Source: Kiloniellaceae bacterium
GTDB lineage: Bacteria > Pseudomonadota > Alphaproteobacteria > Kiloniellales > J153
Direction: 5' to 3'
DNA: 35,050 nucleotides
Assembly (NCBI GenBank): GCA_021776055.1
Contig: JAJFGP010000076.1
Coordinates: forward strand, 1 to 35,050
Below are positions 24,693 through 34,507 of this stretch, one piece after another. Made by a program: the position numbers and the translations under genes. Within the stretch, counting starts at the first letter, position 1, and every line of letters begins with the position of its first letter. A model generated the notes under the pieces. That model was not told where the DNA came from and made no database searches. It saw only the letters and a program-made list of their open reading frames with translations.

Positions 24693-25662
24693 ACGCACCC
24701 TTCTCGTCGGCGGCTTAGTGCTGGCCCTGGCGTTGCCGCCATTGGCCGCGGCATTCGGGCTCGACTACGTGGTCGGCGTCGCCGCACGCATTCTTATCTT
24801 TGCCCTTGCCGGCGTTAGCCTGAATCTGATCCTCGGATACGGCGGCATGGTCAGCTTTGGCCACGCCGCATTCTTCGGCATCGGCGCCTATGTGGTCGCC
24901 ATTCTTAGTTATCACGCGGATCAGGGTGAGCCACTGCTCACATGGCCGCTCGTAATCGGCGGCAGCGAGTTGGCGATCATCGCCTGGCCGGTAGCCATGT
25001 TGGTTTGTGCTGTTGTAGCACTGATCATCGGCGCCATCTGTCTGCGTACCAGCGGCTTGTATTTCATCATGATCACGCTGGCCTTCGCGCAGATGCTATT
25101 TTTCTTCTTCGTTTCGTTGGAGCCCTATGGCGGCGACGATGGCTTGAGCTTGGCGCAGCCGTCGCGGGCGTGGCCGTTCGACTTGTCCGATGACCGGCAG
25201 TTCTACTACCTGGTCCTCGCCCTGCTGTTGTTCATCCTTTACCTGATGCGCCGGTTGATCGCCTCGCGCTTCGGTCTGGTATTGCGCGGCATCCGCGAGA
25301 ACGAACGGCGCATGCAGGCGATGGGTTTCGCCACCTACCGGTACAAGCTGGCGGCCTTCGTCATCTCCGGTGCCGTGGCCGGGTTGGCCGGGGCGTTGAT
25401 CGCCAACCACACCGAATTCGTCAGTCCCTCGTTCCTCGACTGGCGCCGCTCCGGCGAGATCTTGGTCGTGGTGATCCTGGGCGGCATGGGCACACTGTAC
25501 GGGCCGGTAGCCGGGGCTATCGCCTATCTGATGCTGGAAGAAGTGCTGGCGCGGTGGACCGAACACTGGATGATTATTCTCGGTCCTCTCCTGGTCCTGG
25601 TCGTGCTCTATGCCAAGCAAGGCTTGTGGGGCACGATTGAAAAGATGAGTGGCCGGCGATGA
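24685..25662 (+). CDS. livM: Branched-chain amino acid ABC transporter permease LivM
   Basis: A 325-residue inner-membrane permease. Seen: the LivM signature GVSLNLILGYGGMVSFGHAAFFGIGAY, several long hydrophobic helices, the contact loop RGIRENERRMQAMGF, and FVSPSFLDWRRSGEILVVVILGGMGTLYGPVAGA in the last third. The start at 24685 overlaps livH by 8 bases. Its stop overlaps the livG start as ATGA. Confidence 0.95.
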   Translation: MVRRTLLVGGLVLALALPPLAAAFGLDYVVGVAARILIFALAGVSLNLILGYGGMVSFGHAAFFGIGAYVVAILSYHADQGEPLLTWPLVIGGSELAIIAWPVAMLVCAVVALIIGAICLRTSGLYFIMITLAFAQMLFFFFVSLEPYGGDDGLSLAQPSRAWPFDLSDDRQFYYLVLALLLFILYLMRRLIASRFGLVLRGIRENERRMQAMGFATYRYKLAAFVISGAVAGLAGALIANHTEFVSPSFLDWRRSGEILVVVILGGMGTLYGPVAGAIAYLMLEEVLARWTEHWMIILGPLLVLVVLYAKQGLWGTIEKMSGRR

Positions 25663-26410
25663 GCGCGCCGCTGCTCAGCATCGCCGGGTTGCGCAAGGCC
25701 TTCGGTGCCGTCGTCGCCTGCGACGGCATCGATCTGGACTTGGCGGAGGGTGAGGTGCACGCCCTGATCGGGCCGAACGGTGCCGGCAAGACCACGCTGA
25801 TCGGGCAACTCGCCGGTGAGATCCGCCCGGACAGTGGGTGCATTGTCTTTGCCAGCCGCGACATTACATCCCTGCCAGTTCATGCGCGCGCAGCCCGTGG
25901 CCTGGCCCGTTCGTTCCAGATCACCAGCGTGCTGCCGGGCATGAGCGCCCTGGACAACGTCGCCCTAGCGGTGCAAGCGCACGCTGGCCATAGCTTTCGC
26001 TTTTGGCGGCCCGCTGGCGACGAAGCAGCGGTGCGCGAGCCGGCGCGAGAGGCCTTGGCCCGCGTCGATCTGGCGCAGCGGATGGACATCCCGGCCGCGG
26101 CACTGGCGCACGGCGAACAGCGCCAACTGGAGATCGCCATGGCGCTGGCCAGCCGACCGCGTCTGTTACTTCTGGACGAGCCCACCGCCGGCATGGGTGC
26201 CGAGGATAGCGCCCGCATGGTCACGCTTCTGGAGTCTTTGCGTGGCGATGTGACCATGCTGCTGGTCGAGCACGACATGGACACGGTCTTCGCCCTGGCC
26301 GAGCGCATCAGCGTGCTGGTAAGCGGGCGCATCATCGCCTGCGACGTGCCCACGGCCATCCGCAACCACCCGGAGGTGCGCCGCGCCTACTTGGGCGAGG
26401 ACGACGGCTG

Positions 26411-26411
<1 letters not shown>
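25659..26411 (+). CDS. livG: Branched-chain amino acid ABC transporter ATP-binding protein LivG
   Basis: A 250-residue ABC ATPase. Seen: Walker A GPNGAGKTT (38-46), a variant ABC signature AHGEQRQLEIAMAL in place of LSYGxQR, Walker B LLLLDEPTAGM, and the H-loop LLVEHDMD. The LivG-type segment GLARSFQITSVLPGMSALDNV lies between. Known role: hydrolyses ATP with LivF to drive uptake. Start overlaps the end of livM by 4 bases; its stop shares one base with the livF start. Confidence 0.95.
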
Positions 26412-27115
<704 letters not shown>

Positions 27116-27125
27116 AGCAACACCC

Positions 27126-27199
27126 GTCATGCCCGTGCTTGACACGGGCATCCATCACGCAACCACACCATGGATTACCGGGTCAAGCCCGGTAATGAC
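27126..27199. repeat. Alphaproteobacterial-type intergenic palindromic element
   Basis: 74 bases that form two 9-bp hairpins: ATGCCCGTG/CACGGGCAT with loop CTTGA (27129-27151) and ATTACCGGG/CCCGGTAAT with loop TCAAG (27174-27196). The two loops are reverse complements, and the outer ends read GTCAT and ATGAC. Elements with this GTCATGCCCGxxCTTGAC pattern are widespread between genes in alphaproteobacteria. It lies between convergent livF and the dehydrogenase gene and may serve as a two-way terminator. Confidence 0.75.
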
Positions 27200-27245
27200 A
27201 AAAAGATAAGAGTCATGGCGTGCGGACGGATCGCGCTCGAAATCG

Positions 27246-28406
27246 CTACTCATAAACCTCGCGGTAGATGGAGACGATCTCGTCAACCGTGGGTATGCGC
27301 GGGTTGTTATTGGGCGAGCCGCTGACCAGTGCCTGTTCGGCCATGATCGGTACGACTTCGTCATAGCGGGCCTTGGCGATGCCGTAGGCTTTCGGCGTCG
27401 GGACCTCCAAATCCACGTTGAGCTGGCGCAACTCCTCCAACAGGTGAGCCACCGCCGACTGGTCCCCTATGTCATCGCCGCACAAGCTCATGGCCCGGGC
27501 GCAGTCGGCATACCTGGCCAGCGCCGAGGGCGCCGAGAAGGCGGTCACCGCCGGCAATAACATGGCGTTCGACAACCCGTGCGGCACATGGAAGAAGGCG
27601 CCGATAGGCCGGCTCATGCCATGCACCAGGGCGACGCTGGCATTGGAAAAGGCCATGCCCGCCTGCAGGGCGCCGATCATCATCTGCTCGCGTGCCTCGA
27701 CGTTGTCCGGCTCGCGACAGGCGGTGCGGGTATGGCGGGCCAGGCGCCCCATGGCGGTCAGCGCCAGGGTGTCCGTATAGGGATGGGCCTTGCGGCCGAC
27801 ATAGGCCTCGATGGCATGGGTCAGACTGTCGATGCCCGTATCGGCGGTGGTGCGGAAGGAAACGGTGAAGGTCAGTTCGTAATCGACAATGGCCGCCGTG
27901 GGCACTACCGCCGAGCCCATAATGGGCATCTTCTCGTCGGTCTCCAGGTCGGTGACGACGGCGAAGCGCGTGGCCTCGGCACCGGTGCCGGCGGTGGTCG
28001 GAATGGCAATGACCGGCAGGCCCACCTGGTGGTTATCGTGGGGCACCTTGTAGTCGCGCATGGCGCCACCGTGGCGGTCGAGCAGCGACACCAGCACCGC
28101 CGTGTCCATGGGGCTGCCGCCGCCGAGCGCGATCATGCAATCGAAGTCGCCAGCCTTGAGCGCCGCTAGCCCGGCATCGACAGTGTTCGTATCCGGCTCG
28201 CCGGTGATCTCGGAAAAGACCGTCCATGGGGCCCCCGCCCGATCCAGCATGTCGGTGACGATGGCCAGCTTGCCGATCTCGATCAGATGCGGGTCGGTGA
28301 CAATGAGGGGGCGGCCCAGGCCCAGACGCGCCAACAAGTCGAGCAGTTCTTTCACCGCGCCGCCGCCGATGATCATCTCGCGCGGCGTCAAAACCTTGCC
28401 GATTAT
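27246..28406 (-). CDS. Iron-containing alcohol dehydrogenase
   Basis: A 386-residue protein by the start chosen, the normal family length. Seen: LTPREMIIGGGAVKEL at the start, the nucleotide motif GGGSPMDTA (95-103), IPTTAGTGAEAT (135-146), and the metal site Asp193 and His197 (DSLTHAIEA), His262 (VHGMSRP) and His276 (HVPHGLSNA). Known role: NAD(P)-linked alcohol oxidation or aldehyde reduction in the cytosol; the substrate is not readable. Start: no ATG, GTG or TTG lies where expected. An AUA at 28406-28404 sits 7 bases after a near-perfect AGGAGGG and begins the conserved N-terminus; the next usable ATG (28376) would drop 10 conserved residues and has no ribosome site. A longer open frame to 28991 runs antisense through the MFS gene and is not credible. 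Confidence 0.88.
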   Translation of the reverse strand: MIGKVLTPREMIIGGGAVKELLDLLARLGLGRPLIVTDPHLIEIGKLAIVTDMLDRAGAPWTVFSEITGEPDTNTVDAGLAALKAGDFDCMIALGGGSPMDTAVLVSLLDRHGGAMRDYKVPHDNHQVGLPVIAIPTTAGTGAEATRFAVVTDLETDEKMPIMGSAVVPTAAIVDYELTFTVSFRTTADTGIDSLTHAIEAYVGRKAHPYTDTLALTAMGRLARHTRTACREPDNVEAREQMMIGALQAGMAFSNASVALVHGMSRPIGAFFHVPHGLSNAMLLPAVTAFSAPSALARYADCARAMSLCGDDIGDQSAVAHLLEELRQLNVDLEVPTPKAYGIAKARYDEVVPIMAEQALVSGSPNNNPRIPTVDEIVSIYREVYE

Positions 28407-28520
28407 GGAACCACCCTCCTGTGTCCAAAACGATCCGGTTATAGCAGACGCACGTACTGGACGCGCGGCTATGTCCGGGTATGCTGCGCGGCCACTACCG
28501 GCTCGAGTCGGGAACCGTCC

Positions 28521-29669
28521 ATGAGGCCATCCATCGCGATCGCCGCTCCCTATGCGGCGTTTTACGGCGCCTTGTTTCTGGCGATGGGAATTCAATTGCC
28601 GTACTGGCCCATCTGGCTGGGCGGTCGGGGCCTGTCGCCGGAGCAGGTTGGGCTGCTGTTCGCGCTCACCGCCTGGGCCAAGGTTGCCGCCACACCGATC
28701 ATCGCGCAAGTCGTGGACCGGATTGGACAGCCGCGAGCAATCCTGGCGGTGCTGGCGACGACCGCCTCGGTATGCTTTGTCTTGTTCTTTTTTACGCACG
28801 GTTTCTGGCCGATCCTGCTGGTCAGCCTGCCCATGGGAATCTGCTTCAGCGCCATGATCCCGATAAGCGAACGGCTGACCATGGCGGCGGTCATGAAGGC
28901 GAAAATGGATTATGGCCGGGTCCGCCTGTGGGGGTCGGTCGCCTTTGTAGTTGGCGTTCTTGGCGCCGGCAGCTTGCTGACCGGCCGACACCCCGATCTC
29001 ATCCTGATGATGATCCTAGGGGTGATGGCAATCGGCGTCGTCACCGTCGCGACACTACCGCGCCAGCCGGCGGCCGCCCTTGGCGGCGACCGGTTCAGTC
29101 CGGGTATCCTCCTGCGCGACCGGCATTTCCTGTTGTTCCTCGCCGTCGGCAGCCTATTGCAGGCAAGTCACGCCACGTACTATGCCTTTTCCGCCATCCA
29201 TTGGCAGGCGGCCGGCCTGAGCAGCACCATGATTGGCGCGTTGTGGGCCGAGGGTGTGGCGGCAGAGGTTATCTTCTTCGCCGTTTCCGCGCCGGTGCTC
29301 GCACGAACCGGGCCGGTTGTGCTGCTGCTCATTGCCGGCCTGGCCGGCATTGTGCGCTGGACGGTTCTCGGCATGACCACGGACCTGCCCGCTCTGTTCG
29401 CCGTGCAACTCCTGCATGCGGCAACCTTTGGCGCCGCGCATTTCGGTGCCATGCATCTGGTCACCCGTGCCGCGCCACCAAATCTCGCGACCACAGCACA
29501 AGGCCTGTATTCGGCCGCGGCCGGCGGCATTGGCATCGGGTTGGCGCTGCTCTTGGCCGGCCGGCTTTACGGAATCAACCAGGCCAGCGCGTTCCTGGCC
29601 ATGGCCGGATTGAGCGCCGGTGGAGCGCTGTTGGCCGTTCTATTGCATCAGTGGGAGCGGCAGCGTTAG
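28521..29669 (+). CDS. MFS transporter, HcaT/MFS_1-like
   Basis: A 382-residue membrane protein with about twelve hydrophobic segments. Seen: YGALFLAMGIQLPYWPIWLGGRGLSPEQVGLL at the start, typical of the HcaT/3-phenylpropionate-type branch of the major facilitator family, then the loop-2/3 region and YGRVRLWGSVAFVVGV (R-L-WGS motif of this branch), and AAHFGAMHLVTRAAP in the second half. The transported compound is unknown. It is divergent from the alcohol dehydrogenase (114 bases between starts). Its stop overlaps by 4 bases the stop of the convergent Sel1 gene. Confidence 0.9.
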   Translation: MRPSIAIAAPYAAFYGALFLAMGIQLPYWPIWLGGRGLSPEQVGLLFALTAWAKVAATPIIAQVVDRIGQPRAILAVLATTASVCFVLFFFTHGFWPILLVSLPMGICFSAMIPISERLTMAAVMKAKMDYGRVRLWGSVAFVVGVLGAGSLLTGRHPDLILMMILGVMAIGVVTVATLPRQPAAALGGDRFSPGILLRDRHFLLFLAVGSLLQASHATYYAFSAIHWQAAGLSSTMIGALWAEGVAAEVIFFAVSAPVLARTGPVVLLLIAGLAGIVRWTVLGMTTDLPALFAVQLLHAATFGAAHFGAMHLVTRAAPPNLATTAQGLYSAAAGGIGIGLALLLAGRLYGINQASAFLAMAGLSAGGALLAVLLHQWERQR

Positions 29670-30151
29670 TGGTTGGCGCGCCAGCGCGCCAGACGCGCCT
29701 CGGCCTCAGCCATCTGCGCCTTGCACAGAGAGCCGGCAAGCTCACGCCGGCGCATTTCCGGCCATTGCCGCCCTTGCGCGGCGGCTAGGCTGAACCAAAC
29801 GTAAGCGCTGACCGGATCGACGGGTCCACCAATGCCCCGTACATAGGCATCGCCAAGGTTGAGTTGCGCTACGGCATCCCCTGTCTCAGCAGCAAGATGG
29901 TACCAGCGCAGTGCCTCGGCCACGTCGGCACGAACACCTTGGCCGGAGAGATAAAGTCCCGCAACGGCGACCTGGGCCGTGCTATCGCCGCTTTCTGCCA
30001 GCGGCCGCCACTCGGCAAACGCACCGCGATAGTCACCCGCATCGTAAGCAGCGAGCCCGTCGGCAAAACCCGCCTGCGCGGGTACCGCCAGCACCGGCAA
30101 CCAGGTGGCAATAACCCAGGCGGCAAGGGCGATGCGTCGCAGGGTTCGCAT
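29666..30151 (-). CDS. Sel1-repeat secreted protein
   Basis: A 161-residue protein. Seen: signal peptide (MRTLRRIALAAWVIATWLPVLAVPAQA), then three Sel1-type helical repeats: GDYRGAFAEWRPLAESG, STAQVAVAGLYLSGQGVRADVAEALRWYHLAAETG and VAQLNLGDAYVRGIGGPVDPVSAYVWFSLAAAQG, followed by a charged helical tail. Known of the family: protein-interaction solenoid in the periplasm. The signal peptide and the repeat sequence resemble the partial Sel1 gene at the window's left end. It is 64 bases downstream of the CNPC-repeat cytochrome on the same strand and may be read from the same message. Confidence 0.88.
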   Translation of the reverse strand: MRTLRRIALAAWVIATWLPVLAVPAQAGFADGLAAYDAGDYRGAFAEWRPLAESGDSTAQVAVAGLYLSGQGVRADVAEALRWYHLAAETGDAVAQLNLGDAYVRGIGGPVDPVSAYVWFSLAAAQGRQWPEMRRRELAGSLCKAQMAEAEARLARWRANH

Positions 30152-30215
30152 CGCCCTCGCCGTTATCCCGGTTGCCGGTGTGGAGGCGTCACAGTTCCAT
30201 CTCGCTGTATCCGCA

Positions 30216-31346
30216 TTAGCGCGAGACCCGGTATTCTTCCGGTAGGAACATCATCGAGTCGGCATCGGGTGCTACCGAGATATGGCAACCGATACAGAAC
30301 TCAACGTTGGCATCGCCGGCACCCTTGGTGGTGCCGAAGACCGAGCCGTCGGGCATGATCATGGTATAGCGCCAATTGCCGCTGTCGGCGTTGAAGCCGG
30401 CCTTCATCTTCTCCATCAGGAACAATGGGCCAGCCATGACCTTGCCGTCCGGCGTGACCGAGAAGCTGTCCTTCGCAAGCGCCGTGCCCGCCGGCATGGT
30501 GCCGGCCTGCTCGTAGTTGCCATAGGCGCGACCGGTCTCGTTGGCGTAGTTCTGCACGTATCGATTGCCGTGCGTGCCCGAGATATAGGGCTGCTTGCTA
30601 AAGCGCGGCCAAGACCCGTACGAGACGGCGATCTTGTTGTCGGACTTGCTGTAGGCCGCCTTCAACTCTTTCGACAGGCAGTCGTAGACCTTGACCGCCT
30701 CGGCGTCCGTCAACTCGACCGGACCCGCGGCGCCACACGGATTACAGGGATTGCACGCCGAAGCCGCACACGGATTGCACGGGTTCTTCGCCGCACAGGG
30801 GTTGCACGGATTGCAAGCCTTCTTCGCGGCGCAGGGGTTACATGGGTTGCATGCCTTCTTGGCGGCACAGGGATTACATGGATTGCAGGCGCTCTTCGCG
30901 GCGCACGGGTTGCAGGGGTTGCACGCCTTCTTGGCGGCGCAGGGATTGCACGGATTGCACGCCTTCTTGGCGGCGCAGGGATTGGCCTTGGCCGCCGCTT
31001 GCAGGCGCGGAACAAAACAGGCCTTGCTGGTGGCGCCACCGCCGGCCGCGCAGGGATTGCATGGATTGCACGGGTTACAAGGATTGCAGGGGTTCTTTGC
31101 CGCGCAGGGATTGCACGGGTTGCACGGATTGGCTTTCTTCGCCGCGCACGGGTTGCACGGATTACAAGCGGCCGCACATGGGTTCGCCTTCTTTGCCGCA
31201 CATGGGTTGCACGGGTTACAGGCAGCCGCCGCGGCCGGCGATATGGTCACGGCATTGGACAGCACCGCACCGCCAACAGCCACGCCGGCCGCGACCATCA
31301 GCGGGACCATCGTGGTCGATAGAAGAACTCTTTTTCTGGATAGCAT
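30216..31346 (-). CDS. Exported cysteine-repeat protein with cytochrome P460-like heme domain
   Basis: A 376-residue protein. Seen: a long signal region (1-41, ending PAAAAA), then residues 43-204 made of CNPCNPC blocks joined by AAKKA-like linkers (37 cysteines), broken once at about 101-123 ([19 protein letters not shown]). From about 208 a globular domain follows: [75 protein letters not shown], and the heme c motif CIGCH (Cys351, Cys354, His355). This domain matches cytochrome P460/c'-beta family proteins, which oxidise hydroxylamine or bind NO. The repeat half is not a family I can name; metal binding, heme relay or thiol buffering are possible. The first cysteine lies right after AAAAA, so lipidation cannot be excluded. 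GGAGGG is 5 bases before the ATG. Confidence 0.9.
   Translation of the reverse strand: MLSRKRVLLSTTMVPLMVAAGVAVGGAVLSNAVTISPAAAAACNPCNPCAAKKANPCAAACNPCNPCAAKKANPCNPCNPCAAKNPCNPCNPCNPCNPCAAGGGATSKACFVPRLQAAAKANPCAAKKACNPCNPCAAKKACNPCNPCAAKSACNPCNPCAAKKACNPCNPCAAKKACNPCNPCAAKNPCNPCAASACNPCNPCGAAGPVELTDAEAVKVYDCLSKELKAAYSKSDNKIAVSYGSWPRFSKQPYISGTHGNRYVQNYANETGRAYGNYEQAGTMPAGTALAKDSFSVTPDGKVMAGPLFLMEKMKAGFNADSGNWRYTMIMPDGSVFGTTKGAGDANVEFCIGCHISVAPDADSMMFLPEEYRVSR
30735..31220. repeat. Tandem repeats coding the CNPCNPC array
   Basis: DNA units of about 36 bases code for [12 protein letters not shown]-type blocks on the minus strand. Units are not identical copies: cysteine codons vary TGC/TGT and asparagine codons AAT/AAC while the protein stays the same. 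This is a coding repeat and not a CRISPR array. Confidence 0.85.
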
Positions 31347-31502
31347 CTTTTCCCTCCCGGACCGTGATCCCCTTAGCCACCCAACCGGATGGCGCGCCGG
31401 ACCCGGACATGTTGCTGGCGCTGTTCAAAATGAGTCGCGTCGACTGTAGTCCGCGACGTGTTTCTCCGTAGAATCACTGCGCGTCACAATCCCGTGAGGG
31501 GT

Positions 31503-31518
31503 CGGCCCGTGAGGGCCG
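31503..31518. other. Hairpin between the two P460-type genes
   Basis: CGGCCC (31503-31508) pairs with GGGCCG (31513-31518) across a GTGA loop. Directly to its left CCC-GTGA-GGG repeats the same loop at smaller scale. No T-run follows on the minus strand (the genes' strand), so a pause or processing site is more likely than a terminator. Confidence 0.4.
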
Positions 31519-31538
31519 GTAAACCGGGCTGACTTCGA

Positions 31539-32174
31539 CTAATTGAGAAAGCGGACCCGGTATCGCTCTGGCACATAAAATAGGTGATCCTGCTCGTGGC
31601 CGGCTTCTTTGTGGCAGGTGATACAGAACTCCACCCGCTCGGCCCCCTCGCCGTTGGTCACGCCGAACAGGCTGCCATCCGGCATATACATGGAATAGCG
31701 CCAGTCGCGGCTTTCCGGATTGAACCCGGTGGACATCTTCTCCATGACGAACAACGGCCCGCTAAAGACATCGCCACGTGCCGTTACCGCGAAGCTGTCC
31801 TTCACCAAGACCGACCCCTTGGGCAAGTTTCCAGACGCCTCGAAATATCGGTAATTGCCCGCAATTTCATTGGCGTAGTTGCTCACGTATCGCTCACCGT
31901 GCTGAGCCGAACGATACGGTACGGTATTATAGCGCCGCCAAAGACGGTATTTTTCGGCGCCCGGAAATGACGACAGCCGGTAGCCCGCAACCATTTCGTC
32001 AAGGATCCGGTTATAGATGGTCAGCGCATCCGCGCCGGTTAGCCCCGCCGGCCTCTCGACACGGAAATGGCGCGTTGGCCTTGCCGCATCGTCGGCGTCC
32101 TGCGCCACCGCTGGCGTGCCAAGCAAGACCAAGGCCGTAACACAGGCAATAAAGCGTGGTTTGGGGGTCGGCAT
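31539..32174 (-). CDS. Cytochrome P460-like monoheme protein
   Basis: A 211-residue exported protein, paralogous to the heme half of the gene at 30216 but with no cysteine repeats. Seen: signal peptide (MPTPKPRFIACVTALVLLGTPAVAQ), then LTGADALTIYNRILDEMV, QHGERYVSNYANEIAG, GSVLVKDSFAVTARGDVFSGPLFVMEKMSTGF, WRYSMYMPDGSLFG and CITCH (Cys184, Cys187, His188). The conserved blocks line up one by one with its neighbour. Known of the family: periplasmic c-type proteins of the P460/c'-beta group linked with hydroxylamine or NO chemistry. The start at 32174 begins the signal peptide; longer readings to 32318 add sequence with no support. It lies 192 bases upstream of the repeat-bearing paralogue, so the two may share a transcript. 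Confidence 0.87.
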   Translation of the reverse strand: MPTPKPRFIACVTALVLLGTPAVAQDADDAARPTRHFRVERPAGLTGADALTIYNRILDEMVAGYRLSSFPGAEKYRLWRRYNTVPYRSAQHGERYVSNYANEIAGNYRYFEASGNLPKGSVLVKDSFAVTARGDVFSGPLFVMEKMSTGFNPESRDWRYSMYMPDGSLFGVTNGEGAERVEFCITCHKEAGHEQDHLFYVPERYRVRFLN

Positions 32175-32457
32175 CGATCGCCTTTCCGCCTCTCGTCGCC
32201 ACATAATCCGCTCATCAATTCGGTGCCGAGAGGCCGCCACAAAATCGGGAGAGCACCACCTTAGGACCGCACTAACCCAGTGCAGACTAGGTCCCCGGCG
32301 CTCGATTCCACCACACACGTTCGATCACAAGCGATTGATGCCCGGGTATAAGGACGGTCCCATTGGATGCGGGAGCCAACATGGCGCAGTGCCGCGAGTC
32401 CCTACAAGGCCCACATACCACCCCAGGACCCAAGGTTCCGTTAACCACGAATTCCCC
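32175..32457. other. Divergent intergenic region, no gene seen
   Basis: 283 bases between the P460-type gene (minus) and the Suf regulator promoter (plus); with the promoter and operator the gene-free stretch reaches 348 bases. No coding frame with family features. I looked for FNR and CRP-type sites and saw only poor matches. Confidence 0.55.
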
Positions 32458-32486
32458 TTGATTTGCGGGTGGTTTCCTCATATTTA
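32458..32486 (+). promoter_or_regulatory. Sigma-70-type promoter of the suf operon
   Basis: TTGATT (32458-32463), 17 bases, TATTTA (32481-32486). Transcription would start near 32493, only about 30 bases before the regulator's ATG and inside the inverted repeat that follows. Confidence 0.55.
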
Positions 32487-32490
32487 CAAA

Positions 32491-32514
32491 CCATACTGAT
32501 TTACTCCGGTATGG
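32491..32514. promoter_or_regulatory. Candidate operator of the Suf regulator
   Basis: CCATAC (32491-32496) and GTATGG (32509-32514) are exact reverse complements 12 bases apart, with GATTTACTC between. The ATAC...GTAT edges recall type-1 sites of IscR-like Rrf2 proteins. The repeat covers the predicted transcription start and reaches the ribosome site. Confidence 0.45.
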
Positions 32515-32522
32515 AGGGTGCG

Positions 32523-32984
32523 ATGTTCAAGCTCAACCGGCTGACCGATTATGCGGTTGTCGTCATGAGCCAAATGGCGAGGCGGCTGGACGAGGTGCGC
32601 ACGGCGCCGCAGATCGCCCAGGAAACGGGCGTGCCGCTGCCAACGGTCGCCAAGCTTTTGAACGCCCTGGCAAATGGCCAGCTCATTCTGTCGCGCCGAG
32701 GCGCCACCGGTGGCTACACCTTGGTGCGGCCGGCTGAAGAAATCACCGTGGCTGAAATTATCCAAGCTTTGGAAGGGCCTATCGCCCTGACCGCCTGCGT
32801 CGAAGGATCCGGCGACGGCTGCGACGTGGAATCTCTGTGCCCGATGCGCGGTAACTGGAACAAGGTCAACCGCGCCATCCACGGCGCCCTCTCGCAAGTC
32901 ACCTTGGCGGACATGGCCATGGGGGGACTGCCGTTCGCGCCGCCAACAGGCGGCGATGGGCGTGAAAAAACTACATCTGCGTGA
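32523..32984 (+). CDS. Rrf2-family Suf operon regulator (IscR-like)
   Basis: A 153-residue transcription factor. Seen: N-terminal winged HTH typical of Rrf2 (LNRLTDYAVVVMSQMAR, then GVPLPTVAKLLNALANGQLILSRRGATGGYTLVRP), and three cysteines at 92, 100 and 106 (ACVEGSGDGCDVESLCPM) placed like the Fe-S ligands of IscR. The sequence resembles the SUF-system regulator group of Rrf2 proteins. Known role: senses Fe-S cluster supply and controls Fe-S assembly genes. The ATG at 32523 follows GGAGGG and begins the Rrf2 fold; an ATG at 32511 would add 4 residues. It heads the suf operon and probably controls it through the inverted repeat on its promoter. Confidence 0.92.
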   Translation: MFKLNRLTDYAVVVMSQMARRLDEVRTAPQIAQETGVPLPTVAKLLNALANGQLILSRRGATGGYTLVRPAEEITVAEIIQALEGPIALTACVEGSGDGCDVESLCPMRGNWNKVNRAIHGALSQVTLADMAMGGLPFAPPTGGDGREKTTSA

Positions 32985-33043
32985 CCTATTTCAACACGAT
33001 ATGGACCCTATTTAACATGCACATTGAGTATAGGAACGGATGA

Positions 33044-34498
<1,455 letters not shown>

Positions 34499-34507
34499 GG
34501 GACGGCA

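Noticed and set aside
28407-28991. N-terminal extension of the alcohol dehydrogenase frame to 581 residues
   Set aside because: The added part runs antisense through the MFS transporter start and has no domain; the family length fits a start near 28406.
28481-29788. 435-codon plus-strand open frame overlapping the MFS gene
   Set aside because: Its protein is rich in Arg, Gly and Pro with no membrane pattern, as expected of a shifted frame; the overlapping frame is a clear MFS protein.
30735-31220. Regular short repeats that could suggest a CRISPR array
   Set aside because: Units are in frame, of coding length, without unique spacers, and lie inside a credible gene; no cas genes are present.
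30691-31449. Long plus-strand open frame (252 codons, AAQGLHGLH-type repeats) opposite the CNPC gene
   Set aside because: It is the antisense reading of a strongly repetitive GC-rich gene; the minus frame has a signal peptide, a ribosome site and a real heme domain.
32321-32345. Possible FNR or CRP site upstream of the P460-like gene
   Set aside because: The half-sites match poorly and the spacing is wrong for both regulators.
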